From assembly GCF_035762065.1 (NCBI RefSeq), contig NZ_DASTPW010000004.1:62001-126000 (forward strand): a stretch of DNA of 64,000 nucleotides, written 5' to 3'. A model generated the notes under the pieces. It was not told the DNA's origin. It searched no databases and was given only the letters and a program-made list of their open reading frames with translations. Both the position numbers and the translations under genes were made by a program. This stretch comes from Methylibium sp035762065 (lineage in GTDB: Bacteria > Pseudomonadota > Gammaproteobacteria > Burkholderiales > Burkholderiaceae_C). Shown here piece after piece: positions 56,066-64,000 of the stretch; position 1 is the first letter of the stretch; every line of letters begins with the position of its first letter.

Positions 56066-57007
56066 ATGGCGCACGCCGTGCCCGAGACCGACGCCGTCGC
56101 GGCGGCGCCGGGCTGGCTCCTGCGCTGGCGCCAGTTCAGCGCGCTGACCAAGCCGCGCGTCGTCCAGCTCATCGTGTTCTGCGCCGCGATCGGCATGCTG
56201 CTCGCGGTGCCCGGCTGGCCGAGCGCGGCGGCCTGGCGCGTCGCGCTGGCGGCCACGGTCGGCATCTGGCTCGTCGCCGCATCGGCGGCGGCGTTCAACT
56301 GCATCGTCGAGCAGCAGATCGATTCGCGGATGAAGCGCACCGCGTGGCGGCCGACCGCCCGCGGCGAGCTGTCCACCGCGCACACGCTGGCCTTCGCGAC
56401 GCTGCTCTGCGGCGCCGGCTCCGCCGTGCTGTGGTACTGGGTGAACCCGCTCACGATGGGCCTGACCTTCGGCACCTTCGTCGGCTACGCGATCGTATAC
56501 ACCGTGCTGCTGAAGCCGGCGACGCCGCAAAACATCGTGATCGGCGGCGCCTCGGGCGCGATGCCGCCGGTGCTCGGCTGGGCAGCGATGCGCGGCGAAG
56601 TCGGCGCCGAGGCGCTGATGCTGTGCCTGATCATCTTCCTGTGGACGCCGCCGCACTTCTGGGCGCTGGCGCTCTACCGCGCCGACGACTACGCGCGCGC
56701 CGGCCTGCCGATGCTGCCGGTGACGCACGGCAACCAGTTCACCCGGCTGCAGATCCTGCTCTACACCTTCGTGCTGTTCGCGGCGACGCTGCTGCCCTTC
56801 GTCTACGGCATGAGCGGCTGGGTCTACCTGGCGTTCGCGCTGGTGCTGGGCGTCGCGTTCTGCGCGTACGGCTTCCGGCTCTGGCGCGACTACAGCGAAG
56901 CGCTCGCGCGCCGCACCTTCCGCTTCTCGATCTGGCACCTGATGCTGCTGTTCGCCGGCCTGCTGCTCGATCACTACCTCGCGCCGTGGCTGCGCGCGCC
57001 GGCTTGA
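56066..57007 (+). CDS. ctaB: Protoheme IX farnesyltransferase (heme O synthase)
   Basis: A 313-residue UbiA-type prenyltransferase adding farnesyl to heme b. It contains the first Asp-rich region EQQIDSRMKRTAWRP, the second segment WTPPHFWALALYRADDYARAG and about nine helices. GGAGG lies 8 nt before the ATG and within the ctaA end. It supplies heme o to CtaA. Confidence 0.96.
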   Translation: MAHAVPETDAVAAAPGWLLRWRQFSALTKPRVVQLIVFCAAIGMLLAVPGWPSAAAWRVALAATVGIWLVAASAAAFNCIVEQQIDSRMKRTAWRPTARGELSTAHTLAFATLLCGAGSAVLWYWVNPLTMGLTFGTFVGYAIVYTVLLKPATPQNIVIGGASGAMPPVLGWAAMRGEVGAEALMLCLIIFLWTPPHFWALALYRADDYARAGLPMLPVTHGNQFTRLQILLYTFVLFAATLLPFVYGMSGWVYLAFALVLGVAFCAYGFRLWRDYSEALARRTFRFSIWHLMLLFAGLLLDHYLAPWLRAPA

Positions 57008-57030
57008 GCCGGAACCTCGAAGGACACGCG

Positions 57031-57639
57031 ATGACCGACCGACGCCATCTGCTGCTCGCCACCACCTCGCTGTTCGTGCTCGCCGCCTGCGGCGAGTCCG
57101 GCAGCGGTGCCGCCGCGCCGGCCGGCGGCTTCAAGGGCGTGGACATCACCGGCGCCGACTACGCCAAGGGGTTTTCACTGCCCGACGCGCAAGGCAAGCC
57201 TCGCACGCTCGACGAATTCAAGGGCAAGGCCGTCGTCGTCTTCTTCGGCTACACCCAGTGCCCCGACGTCTGCCCGACGACCATGGCCGAGCTCGCCGCC
57301 GCGAAGAAGCAGCTCGGCGCCGACGGCGACAAGCTCGCCGCGGTCTTCGTCACCGTCGATCCGGAGCGCGACACGCCCGAGATCCTGCGCGCGTACATGT
57401 CGGGCTTCGATCCGGCCTTCGTCGCGCTGCGCGGCAGCGTCGACGAAACGCTGGCGCTCGCGAAGAGCTACAAGGCCTTCTTCCAGAAGGTGCAGGGCAA
57501 GGACCCGGCGAACTACACGATGGACCACACGGCGGGCGCCTACGTCTACGACCCGGCCGGCCGCGTGCGGCTGTTCGTGCGCTACGGGCAGCCGGTCGAT
57601 GCCTGGGTGGCGGACCTCAAGTACCTGATCGCCGGGTGA
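57031..57639 (+). CDS. SCO1/SenC copper chaperone lipoprotein
   Basis: 202 residues. The lipoprotein signal carries lipobox FVLAAC (Cys20). The thioredoxin-like domain has copper ligands C77-P-D-V-C81 (GYTQCPDVCPT) and H166 in YTMDHTAG, a complete SCO site for loading CuA of CoxB. It is 23 bp after ctaB and convergent with rpoH. Confidence 0.95.
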   Translation: MTDRRHLLLATTSLFVLAACGESGSGAAAPAGGFKGVDITGADYAKGFSLPDAQGKPRTLDEFKGKAVVVFFGYTQCPDVCPTTMAELAAAKKQLGADGDKLAAVFVTVDPERDTPEILRAYMSGFDPAFVALRGSVDETLALAKSYKAFFQKVQGKDPANYTMDHTAGAYVYDPAGRVRLFVRYGQPVDAWVADLKYLIAG

Positions 57640-57729
57640 CCGCCGCCCCTCGGCTGCTTCATGGCGCCGGTTGAGGGGCGCCGCTGGCGACCGCCGTCAG
57701 CGCCGGATCCGCGGCGGCTCGCGGAAAGA

Positions 57730-57756
57730 ACAAAGGGGCGCACTGCGCCCCTTTGT
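57730..57756. terminator. Bidirectional terminator between sco1 and rpoH
   Basis: A 12-bp stem ACAAAGGGGCGC / GCGCCCCTTTGT with a 3-nt loop. It is flanked by TTCATT on the plus side and TCTTT on the minus side, and serves the convergent gene ends. Confidence 0.85.
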
Positions 57757-57774
57757 TCATTGGTGAAGCTGGCC

Positions 57775-58734
57775 TCAATAGGCTGAGAGGGTCTTGCGCA
57801 TCTTCTTCATCGCGGCCACCTCGATCTGCCGGATGCGCTCGGCGCTGACGCCGTACTCGCTGGCCAGGTCGTGCAGCGTCAGGCCGCCCGAGCCGTCGTC
57901 GTTCACCTTGAGCCAGCGCTCCTCGACGATGCGGCGGCTGCGCGCGTCGAGCGCGTCGAGCGCACGCAGCACGCCGTCGCTCGCCATCGCGTCGCGGTGC
58001 CGCGCGTCGAGCACGCGGGTCGGCTCGTGGCGCTCGTCGGCGAGGTAGGCGATCGGCGCGAAGCTGTCCTCGCCGTCGTCGTTGTGCGGCTCGAGCGCGA
58101 TGTCGCCGCCCGACAGGCGCGTCTCCATCTCGATCACGTCCTCGCGCTTGACGTTCAGGTCGCGCGCGACGAAGTCGATCTCGGCGTCGCTGAGCGTGCT
58201 GCGGTGCGTCGCGCCCTCGACGCCTTCGGCCCGAAGCGCCTGCTTCTTCGAGCGCAGGTTGAAGAACAGCTTGCGCTGAGCCTTGGTGGTGGCCAGCTTC
58301 ACCAGCCGCCAATTGCGCAGCACGTATTCATGGATCTCGGCCTTGATCCAGTGCAGCGCGTAGCTGACGAGGCGCACGCCCTGCGACGGATCGAAGCGCT
58401 TGACGGCCTTCATCAAGCCGACGTTGCCTTCCTGGATCAGGTCGCCGTGAGGCAGGCCGTAGCCGAGGTACTGGCGCGAGACCGACACCACCAGCCGCAG
58501 GTGCGACAGCACCAGCCGGCCGGCGGCTTCGAGGTCGTTGCTCTCCTTCAGCCGGCGGCCGAGTTCCTGCTCCTCTTCGGCGCTCAGCATCGGCAGGCGG
58601 TTCACCGCGCCGATGTAGGCGTTCAGGTCGCCCAGCGAGGGCACCAGCGACCAGGGGTCGCGCACCGCGAGCGCGTGACCCGCCGCGGGGGCCGGCAGCA
58701 TCGAGGAAAGCGGAGTCGAGGCAGCAGTAGACAT
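57775..58734 (-). CDS. rpoH: Heat-shock sigma factor RpoH (sigma-32)
   Basis: A 319-residue sigma-70-family factor. Region 2 shows GDLIQEGNVGLMKAVKRFDP and the -10 reading SYALHWIKAEIHEYVLRNW. The sigma-32-specific RpoH box is QRKLFFNLR. Region 4 has the helix-turn-helix LHDLASEYGVSAERIRQIE. It is about 35 residues longer than the E. coli protein, mostly at the N-terminus. AGGAGG lies 8 nt before the ATG. A CIRCE operator lies 28-54 nt upstream, so HrcA repression is likely in addition to any other control. Confidence 0.97.
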   Translation of the reverse strand: MSTAASTPLSSMLPAPAAGHALAVRDPWSLVPSLGDLNAYIGAVNRLPMLSAEEEQELGRRLKESNDLEAAGRLVLSHLRLVVSVSRQYLGYGLPHGDLIQEGNVGLMKAVKRFDPSQGVRLVSYALHWIKAEIHEYVLRNWRLVKLATTKAQRKLFFNLRSKKQALRAEGVEGATHRSTLSDAEIDFVARDLNVKREDVIEMETRLSGGDIALEPHNDDGEDSFAPIAYLADERHEPTRVLDARHRDAMASDGVLRALDALDARSRRIVEERWLKVNDDGSGGLTLHDLASEYGVSAERIRQIEVAAMKKMRKTLSAY

Positions 58735-58761
58735 CGATGAACCTCCTGGAAGGCCGCAAGT

Positions 58762-58788
58762 TTAGCAGTCGGGTTTTGAGAGTGCTAA
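58762..58788 (-). promoter_or_regulatory. CIRCE element (HrcA operator) at rpoH promoter
   Basis: Read toward rpoH the site is TTAGCACTC-N9-GACTGCTAA. One arm is perfect and the other has a single change from the consensus GAGTGCTAA, so 17 of 18 arm bases match. It overlaps a possible promoter: TTAGCA as -35 and TAAACT (just past the second arm) as -10, with an 18-bp spacer. Confidence 0.88.
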
Positions 58789-58921
58789 GAGACCGCACCG
58801 GTTCACTTCGGAGCCAGGCGGCATCGCAATCCAGTGTTCACCGGCGCGAAACGATAAGCAGGCGCTCACCAAAGAAAACGCCGGCCCCCTCGGACCGGCG
58901 GTCGGGTGGGCGCGGCGGCGC

Positions 58922-59437
58922 TCAGTGCACGCCGGGCAGCGCCACGTCCACCAGTCCCATCTCCGGCGAGTTGAGCAGCGCCTGGATGTCCAGCAGGATC
59001 AGCGTGCGCTCGGCGATCGAGCCGAGGCCGGTGATGTAGGCCGCGTCGATCGCGCAGGAGACCTGTGGCGCCGAGCGGATCTGGTCGGAGGCGAGTTGCA
59101 GCACGTCGCTGACGGAATCGACCACGATGCCGACGGTGCGTGCGCCCAGGTGCAGCACGATCACGACGGTGAAGCCGTCGATCACCGCGCTGGGCGCGCC
59201 GAAGCGCTGGCGCAGGTCGACCACCGGCACGATCACGCCACGCAGGTTGATGACGCCACGCATGTGCGCCGGCGCGTGGGCGATGCGTGTCGGCGGCTCG
59301 TACGAACGGATCTCCTGGACCTTCAGGATGTCGATGCCGTATTCCTCGCTGCCGAGGCGAAAGCTCAGCACCTCCTGGGTGCTCGCGGTGGCCCCCGTGC
59401 GGGCCTCGGATGCGTGGGCGGCTTGGCTGGCGATCAT
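58922..59437 (-). CDS. CheW-like chemotaxis coupling protein
   Basis: A 171-residue CheW domain protein: LSFRLGSEEYGIDILKVQEI, HMRGVINLRGVIVPVVDLR and VVDSVSDVLQL are the family blocks. There are no receptors or CheA kinase next to it, so it may feed a chemosensory system encoded elsewhere. GGAGACC about 9 nt before the ATG. It is 187 bp from rpoH, in the same direction upstream of it. Confidence 0.92.
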   Translation of the reverse strand: MIASQAAHASEARTGATASTQEVLSFRLGSEEYGIDILKVQEIRSYEPPTRIAHAPAHMRGVINLRGVIVPVVDLRQRFGAPSAVIDGFTVVIVLHLGARTVGIVVDSVSDVLQLASDQIRSAPQVSCAIDAAYITGLGSIAERTLILLDIQALLNSPEMGLVDVALPGVH

Positions 59438-59685
59438 GGAAAGGTCTCCGCGGAGCAGGTCGAAGCGCCACCGGGCGCCTGCATGCCGGTCATTGCAACA
59501 TCGCGAGCACGACGCAGCGGCGCGAAAAGCGCCGTGATTCGGCCCTGTCTTCCGGCCTCGTCGGCCTTCGCCGGCGGGTTCGTCAGCGCAGCGTCAAGGC
59601 CGGGCTTGCCGGCAGGCCGTCATGATCGCGATCGTCGCAGGCCGCGCCTTGCGCCGCGACGCCTACCGACCACCGTGAAACGCCG

Positions 59686-60372
59686 ATGCACATCCTCCTT
59701 GCCGAAGACGACCCCGCGCTGGCCGAACTGACGATGCGAGCGCTGCGCTCGCAAGGCTGGGCGGTCGACCACACGCCGCGCGGCGAGCCGGTGGCCGCCT
59801 CGGTGAAGAGCGATCCCTACGACCTGCTGGTGCTGGACATCGGCCTGGCCGGCATCGACGGCATCGAAACCTTGAAGCGCGTGCGCGCCCAGGGCTCGAC
59901 GCTGCCGGTGCTGATGCTCACCGCGCGCGACGCGATCGAAGACCGGGTGCAGGGCCTCGAGACCGGCGCCGACGACTACCTCGTCAAGCCCTTCGCGCTG
60001 GCCGAGCTGATCGCGCGCATCAAGGTGCTGACGCGCCGCCACGCCGCGCGGCAGGCCACGGTGCTCGCGATGGGCAGCCTGCGCATGGACCGCGAGGCGC
60101 GCCGCGCTTGGATCGGCGAGCAGCCGCTCGAACTCTCGGCGCGCGAGTGGGCGGTGCTCGAGTACCTGCTGGGCCGCGTCGGCCACGTGGTCGGCAAGGA
60201 GCAGATCCTGCAGGCGATCAGCGGCTGGGACGACGCGCTGTCGGAGAACGCGGTCGAGGTCTATGTCTCGCGGCTGCGGCCGAAGATCGAGCCGGCCGGC
60301 CTGCGCATCCGCGCGGTGCGCGGCTTCGGCTACCTGGTCGAGGAACAGGGCGCCCCGGTCGCCGCAGGCTGA
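59686..60372 (+). CDS. OmpR/QseB-family response regulator
   Basis: 228 residues: an N-terminal receiver (D51 in VLDIGLAGIDG, acidic pair in LAEDDPALAEL, Lys in LVKPFALAEL) and a C-terminal winged-helix DNA-binding domain (LSAREWAVLEYLLGRVGHVV ... SENAVEVYVSRLRPKIEPAG). Its kinase gene starts 21 bp downstream. Subfamily naming (QseB, TctD or PmrA) is uncertain. The 248 bp upstream contain no clear promoter to me. Confidence 0.9.
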   Translation: MHILLAEDDPALAELTMRALRSQGWAVDHTPRGEPVAASVKSDPYDLLVLDIGLAGIDGIETLKRVRAQGSTLPVLMLTARDAIEDRVQGLETGADDYLVKPFALAELIARIKVLTRRHAARQATVLAMGSLRMDREARRAWIGEQPLELSAREWAVLEYLLGRVGHVVGKEQILQAISGWDDALSENAVEVYVSRLRPKIEPAGLRIRAVRGFGYLVEEQGAPVAAG

Positions 60373-60393
60373 CGCGGCCCACCTCTTCCGGCC

Positions 60394-61833
60394 ATGCTGC
60401 GCAGCCTCAAGGCCACCCTGATGGTCTGGGTGGTGGCGCTGATCGTGCTGCTGGTGCCGCTGCGCCTGTACTTCGAGCTGCGCGTGCAGCTGAGCCGCAC
60501 CGATGCCGCCTACGACGTCGGCCTGAGCGATTGGGCGCTGGCGCTCGGCAACCTGGTGCGCCTCGACCAGGGCGAGGTCAGCTTCAACCTGAACGAGCAG
60601 ACCGAAGCCTCGCTACGCACCACCAGCACCGACGACAAGACCTATTACGCGGTGCTCGACCCCGCCGGCCGCCGCGTCGCCGGCGATCCGCCGCTGGCCG
60701 AGCTGCCGCTCGCCTTGCGGCGCGGTGAGCGCCGGCTGCTCGACGGATCGATCGACGGCCGGCCGGTGCGCGTGGCGGCGCATGCGGTGCTCTGCGGCAT
60801 GCGGCTGTGCCAGGTGCGCGTCGCCGAAACGCTCGGCAAGCGCGAGGCCGCCCGGCGCGAGGCGCTGCACTTCGCGCTGTGGTTCGCGCTGGTCTTCGGC
60901 CTGGTGCTCGCGGTCGCGATCTGGCTCGCGGTAAGTCGCGCGATGCGCCCGGTCGCGTCGATCAACGAACAGCTCGCGCAGCGCTCGCTCGACGACCTGC
61001 GCCCGCTCGAGCCGGCGGTCACCGGACCGGTGGCGCCGCCGCAGGGGCGGCTGCCTTCGGAAATCGCGCCGCTGGTGCATGCGATCGACCAGCTGCTGCA
61101 GCGCGTGGCGGGCGACGCGGCGCGCCAGCGTCACTTCATCGCCGACGCCGCGCACCAGCTGCGCACGCCGCTGGCCGCCTTGCATGCCGAAGCCGAGCTG
61201 GCGCTGCTCGAATCGCATCCGCCCGCGGTGCACGCGACGCTGCAGCGCATGCACCGCTCGACGCGGCGGCTGACGCGGCTGGCCGACCAGCTGCTGTCGC
61301 TCGCGCGCAGCGAGGCGGCGGTGCGGGCGGCGGTGCCGGGCGAGTCGGTCGATCTCAAGCGCGTCGCGCAGGACGCCGCGCAGGACTGGGTGCCGCGCGC
61401 CCTCGAACGCGGCGCCGACCTCGGCTTCCAGCTCGAGCCGGCCACGGTGCGCGGCTCGCGCCACCTGATCGGCGAGCTGCTCGCGAACCTGCTGCACAAC
61501 GCGCTCGAATACGCGGCGATCGATCCGGCGCGGCCGGCGCGCATCACCGTTCGCACCGCGCAGGCCGGGCCCGACGGGACGCCGCGGCCGATGCTGGAGG
61601 TCGAGGACAACGGCCCCGGCATCGCGCCGGCCGAACGCCGCCGCGTGCTTGAGCGCTTCTACCGCGCGCCCGGCTCGCCCGGCGCCGGCAGCGGCCTGGG
61701 CCTCGCGATCGTCGCCGACATCGCCCGGGCCCACGGCGCCGGCGTCGAGCTGCTCGACGGCGAGGACGGCGGCGGCCTGAAGGTGCGGGTGGTGTTTCCG
61801 CGGAACAGCCCGGGTCCGGCCACGGGCGCTTGA
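60394..61833 (+). CDS. Two-component sensor histidine kinase (TctE/QseC type)
   Basis: 479 residues. Transmembrane helix 1 (about 8-26), a periplasmic 2CSK_N-like sensor domain of roughly 130 residues, helix 2 (about 160-182), a HAMP linker, phosphoacceptor H254 (ADAAHQLRTPLAALHAEAEL), N-box ANLLHNALEYA and G-boxes VEDNGPGIAP and GSGLGLAIVADI. It pairs with the preceding regulator. The stimulus is unknown; related TctE proteins sense tricarboxylates. Confidence 0.9.
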   Translation: MLRSLKATLMVWVVALIVLLVPLRLYFELRVQLSRTDAAYDVGLSDWALALGNLVRLDQGEVSFNLNEQTEASLRTTSTDDKTYYAVLDPAGRRVAGDPPLAELPLALRRGERRLLDGSIDGRPVRVAAHAVLCGMRLCQVRVAETLGKREAARREALHFALWFALVFGLVLAVAIWLAVSRAMRPVASINEQLAQRSLDDLRPLEPAVTGPVAPPQGRLPSEIAPLVHAIDQLLQRVAGDAARQRHFIADAAHQLRTPLAALHAEAELALLESHPPAVHATLQRMHRSTRRLTRLADQLLSLARSEAAVRAAVPGESVDLKRVAQDAAQDWVPRALERGADLGFQLEPATVRGSRHLIGELLANLLHNALEYAAIDPARPARITVRTAQAGPDGTPRPMLEVEDNGPGIAPAERRRVLERFYRAPGSPGAGSGLGLAIVADIARAHGAGVELLDGEDGGGLKVRVVFPRNSPGPATGA

Positions 61834-61855
61834 GTCGCTGCGCGCCGGCAGCGCG

Positions 61856-64000
61856 TCAGCCGAAGCGCGTCGTCAACTTGCCGAGCTGCTCGTCGAGCAC
61901 GTCGAGCATCTCGTCGATCGCGACCGGCTTGGTCAGGTAGCGCACCGCGCCGGCGCGCTGCGCGGCCTGGACCTGCGCGGGCAGCGCGTCGGCCGAGACG
62001 ACGATCACCGGCACCTCGGCCGTCGCGGCATCGGCCTTCAGCCGTTCGAGCAGGGCCATGCCGTCGAGGTCGGGCAGGTGCATGTCGAGCAGCACGAGGT
62101 CGGGGTGTTCCTCGCGCACCGCCTGCAGGCCGTCGTGGCCGTTGGTGGCGACCGACAGGCGCACCTGCGGGCGCAGGCCGAAGATGCCGCGCATCACCTC
62201 GACGTTGGTCTCGTTGTCTTCGACGTAGAGCACGTGGCGGCCGTTGTAGCCGGCGTCCAGGCCATCGGCGAGCGAGTGAACGGTCGAGTCGGCCGGTACC
62301 TCGTCGTGCAGCGGCAGGCGCAGCGTGAAGACCGATCCGATGCCCGGCTCGCTCTTCACGGTCAGCGAGCCGCCCTGGCGCTCGGCGAGCAAGCGCGCGA
62401 TCACCAGGCCGATGCCGGTGCCCTCGGGGCCGCCCTTCTCGCGGCCGAGGCGGTTGAAGGGCTGGAACAGCTGCGCGAGCTGGTCGGCGTCGATGCCGAT
62501 GCCGGTGTCGATGACGTCCAGCTCGAGAAAGGCGGCGTCGCCGTGCTGCACGCGCCGCGTCGCGACGCGCACCTCGCCGCCGTCGCGGTTGTACTTGACC
62601 GCGTTCGAAAGCAGGTTCGTGAGGATCTGCTTCACGCGCGTTGCGTCGGCGATCCAGCGCAGCGGCCCGTGGTCGGCCATCGCGCGTACGAGGTGGATGC
62701 CGCGCGAGCGCGCCTGCGGCTCGACCAGCGCCAGCGAGGCCGCGATCAGCGGCTCGGCCTGCAGCGGCTCGACCTGCAGCGACAGCGTCCCCGACTCGAT
62801 GCGCGACAGGTCGAGCACGTCGTTGATCATCTCCAGCAGATGCCATCCGGCCTGCTGGATCTGGCCGATCCAGCCGCGGTGGCGCTCGTGCAGCGTCTCG
62901 CTGCGGTCGAGCTCGAGCAGCTGCGCGAAGCCGAGCATCGCGTTCAGCGGCGTGCGCAGCTCGTGGCTCATGCGCGAGAGGAACTCGTTTTTCGCGGCGT
63001 TCGCGCTCTCCGCCGTTTCGCGGGCCTTCTCGGCCTCTTCGAGCCGCAGGTGCTCGCGGATGTCCTCGACCAGCGCCACGAGCCGGTGCGGCTGGCCCTG
63101 CGCGTTGCGCATCACGGTGACGGTGCTGCGCACCCAGCGCTCCTCGCCGTTCTTCGCGACGTAGCGCATGCGCAGGCGGTGCATCGAACGGCGCCCGGCG
63201 ATCAGGTCGCGCCGGCGTTCGTCGTCGAGGTCGCGGTCGTCGTGGTGGGTCAGCGTCGCCATCGAAAGGCTCAGCAGCTCCTCCTCGCTGTAGCCGGTCA
63301 GGTGGCAGATGGCCGAATTCACCTGCTTGATGCGCCCGTTCAGCTCGGTGTAGAGCATGCCGACCGGCACCGTCTTGAACATGCTGCGAAAGCGCCCCTC
63401 GCTTTCGCGCAGCGCGCGCTCGGTCAGCTGGCGGTCGGCGATCTCGCGCTGCAGGCGCTGCGTCGCCTTCTCGATCGCCGTGCGCGTCAGGCGCTCCCGG
63501 CCGGTCACGAGCAGCAGCAAGGCGCCCATCAGGCCGGTCGCGGCCAAGCCGGTGAGCGAGAACATCCACGCCGCGGAGTTGTCGCCGCCCAGGATGCCGG
63601 CGCGGGCGGCGGCCGGCACCTCGCCCTTCGCGCGCACCAGCATCGTCCACTCGCGCCCGGCGAAGCCGAGCTTCTCGCGGTGCACATAGCGCTCGCGCGC
63701 GGCGTCGCCGCGGCAATCGGCGGCGCCGGCCAGGCGCACCGGTGCGGCGCCTTCGGCGGTCTCGAGCAGGCAGCTCTCGAGGTAGCCCGGCGCGGCGGCG
63801 AGGAACCGGGCGAGCGCGTCGTCCATCCGCAGCGTCGCGAACACCATGCCGCGCAGCCGGCGCTGCGCTCCGTCGCCGTCGAACACCGGCTTGTAGACGA
63901 CGACGCCGAACTGCTCGCCGGTGTCCTGCGTGAGGCGGAAGCCGCGCGTGGCGACCGCCGCGTCGAGCTCGCGCGCCTTCAGCGCCGCGGTGCGCGCCGC
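61856..64000 (-). CDS. CHASE1-PAS hybrid histidine kinase (5' end outside window)
   Basis: The frame stays open to the window edge, and the reading there (GVVVYKPVFDG ... LRGMVFATLRMDD) is the end of a CHASE1 sensory domain, so the start lies beyond 64000. Then one transmembrane helix (AAWMFSLTGLAATGLMGALL), a PAS/PAC domain (FKTVPVGMLYTELNG; YVAKNGEERWV), a HisKA domain (SHELRTPLNAMLGF), an ATPase (LTNLLSNAVKYN; DTGIGI; GTGIGLVIA) and a C-terminal receiver with Asp in LVLLDMHLPDLDG. The last Lys region is YLTKPVAIDEM. It is convergent with the neighbouring sensor kinase. Confidence 0.9.
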   Translation of the reverse strand, partial: AARTAALKARELDAAVATRGFRLTQDTGEQFGVVVYKPVFDGDGAQRRLRGMVFATLRMDDALARFLAAAPGYLESCLLETAEGAAPVRLAGAADCRGDAARERYVHREKLGFAGREWTMLVRAKGEVPAAARAGILGGDNSAAWMFSLTGLAATGLMGALLLLVTGRERLTRTAIEKATQRLQREIADRQLTERALRESEGRFRSMFKTVPVGMLYTELNGRIKQVNSAICHLTGYSEEELLSLSMATLTHHDDRDLDDERRRDLIAGRRSMHRLRMRYVAKNGEERWVRSTVTVMRNAQGQPHRLVALVEDIREHLRLEEAEKARETAESANAAKNEFLSRMSHELRTPLNAMLGFAQLLELDRSETLHERHRGWIGQIQQAGWHLLEMINDVLDLSRIESGTLSLQVEPLQAEPLIAASLALVEPQARSRGIHLVRAMADHGPLRWIADATRVKQILTNLLSNAVKYNRDGGEVRVATRRVQHGDAAFLELDVIDTGIGIDADQLAQLFQPFNRLGREKGGPEGTGIGLVIARLLAERQGGSLTVKSEPGIGSVFTLRLPLHDEVPADSTVHSLADGLDAGYNGRHVLYVEDNETNVEVMRGIFGLRPQVRLSVATNGHDGLQAVREEHPDLVLLDMHLPDLDGMALLERLKADAATAEVPVIVVSADALPAQVQAAQRAGAVRYLTKPVAIDEMLDVLDEQLGKLTTRFG

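Noticed and set aside
59545..59600. GC-rich sequence before the OmpR-type regulator as a promoter/operator
   Set aside because: Only short chance palindromes and no convincing -10/-35 or repeated half-sites.

Overview
The window is a GC-rich (about 70 %), densely coded stretch of a Burkholderiales (Betaproteobacteria) chromosome, most like the Rubrivivax/Leptothrix/Methylibium group. This rests on gene order (pilSR-ampD-nrdAB, accBC-prmA, rnb-tonB-aroE-mtgA, hemL-thiD-rubredoxin-pilGHIJL, coxBA-ctaG-coxC-SURF1-ctaAB-sco1-rpoH) and on the encoded protein families, not on a database search. It is a housekeeping chromosomal region. I see no IS elements, prophage, CRISPR array, tRNA or rRNA.

Layout: 1-3.7 kb, end of pilS, then pilR (type IV pilus two-component system) and ampD. 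3.7-8.3 kb, class Ia ribonucleotide reductase nrdA/nrdB, with tandem NrdR boxes upstream of nrdA and a separate promoter-like region before nrdB. 8.5-9.0 kb, a Lys/Ala-repeat histone H1-like protein with a strong terminator. 9.0-13.8 kb (minus), accB-accC-prmA-DUF3426-PfkB kinase. 14.0-22.95 kb (minus), a long run of cell-envelope and RNA genes: mpl-yqiA-CsgG-like lipoprotein-rnb-tonB-like-aroE-mtgA-unknown-tlpA, with several 4-bp ATGA overlaps. 23.06-23.99 kb (plus), a two-gene unit that I suggest may be a CopD/CopC-like copper pair. 24.0-26.3 kb (minus), thiD-hemL. 26.5-37.05 kb (plus), rubredoxin and the pilus chemosensory genes pilG-H-I-J-L, ending in a 2186-residue CheA-type kinase. 37.1-47.6 kb, trmL, the alpha-2-macroglobulin/PbpC pair, comF and a BioC-like methyltransferase. 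47.6-57.6 kb, a complete aa3/caa3 cytochrome c oxidase locus with assembly factors for CuA/CuB (CtaG, SCO1 and a second SCO-like protein) and heme A (CtaA, CtaB, SURF1). 57.8-58.8 kb (minus), rpoH preceded by a near-perfect CIRCE operator. 58.9-64 kb, an orphan CheW, a two-component system and the 3' part of a CHASE1-PAS hybrid kinase.

Three themes recur: twitching motility and its control (PilS/PilR and PilG-L), copper- and heme-dependent respiration, and peptidoglycan synthesis and recycling (ampD, mpl, mtgA, pbpC). The most interesting signals beyond the genes are the CIRCE element overlapping the likely rpoH promoter, the paired NrdR boxes 32 bp apart, the possible histidine-brace copper pair, and the extra SCO-like protein in the oxidase cluster. 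Very long antisense reading frames, especially opposite pilL and the macroglobulin gene, are composition artefacts and are not annotated.
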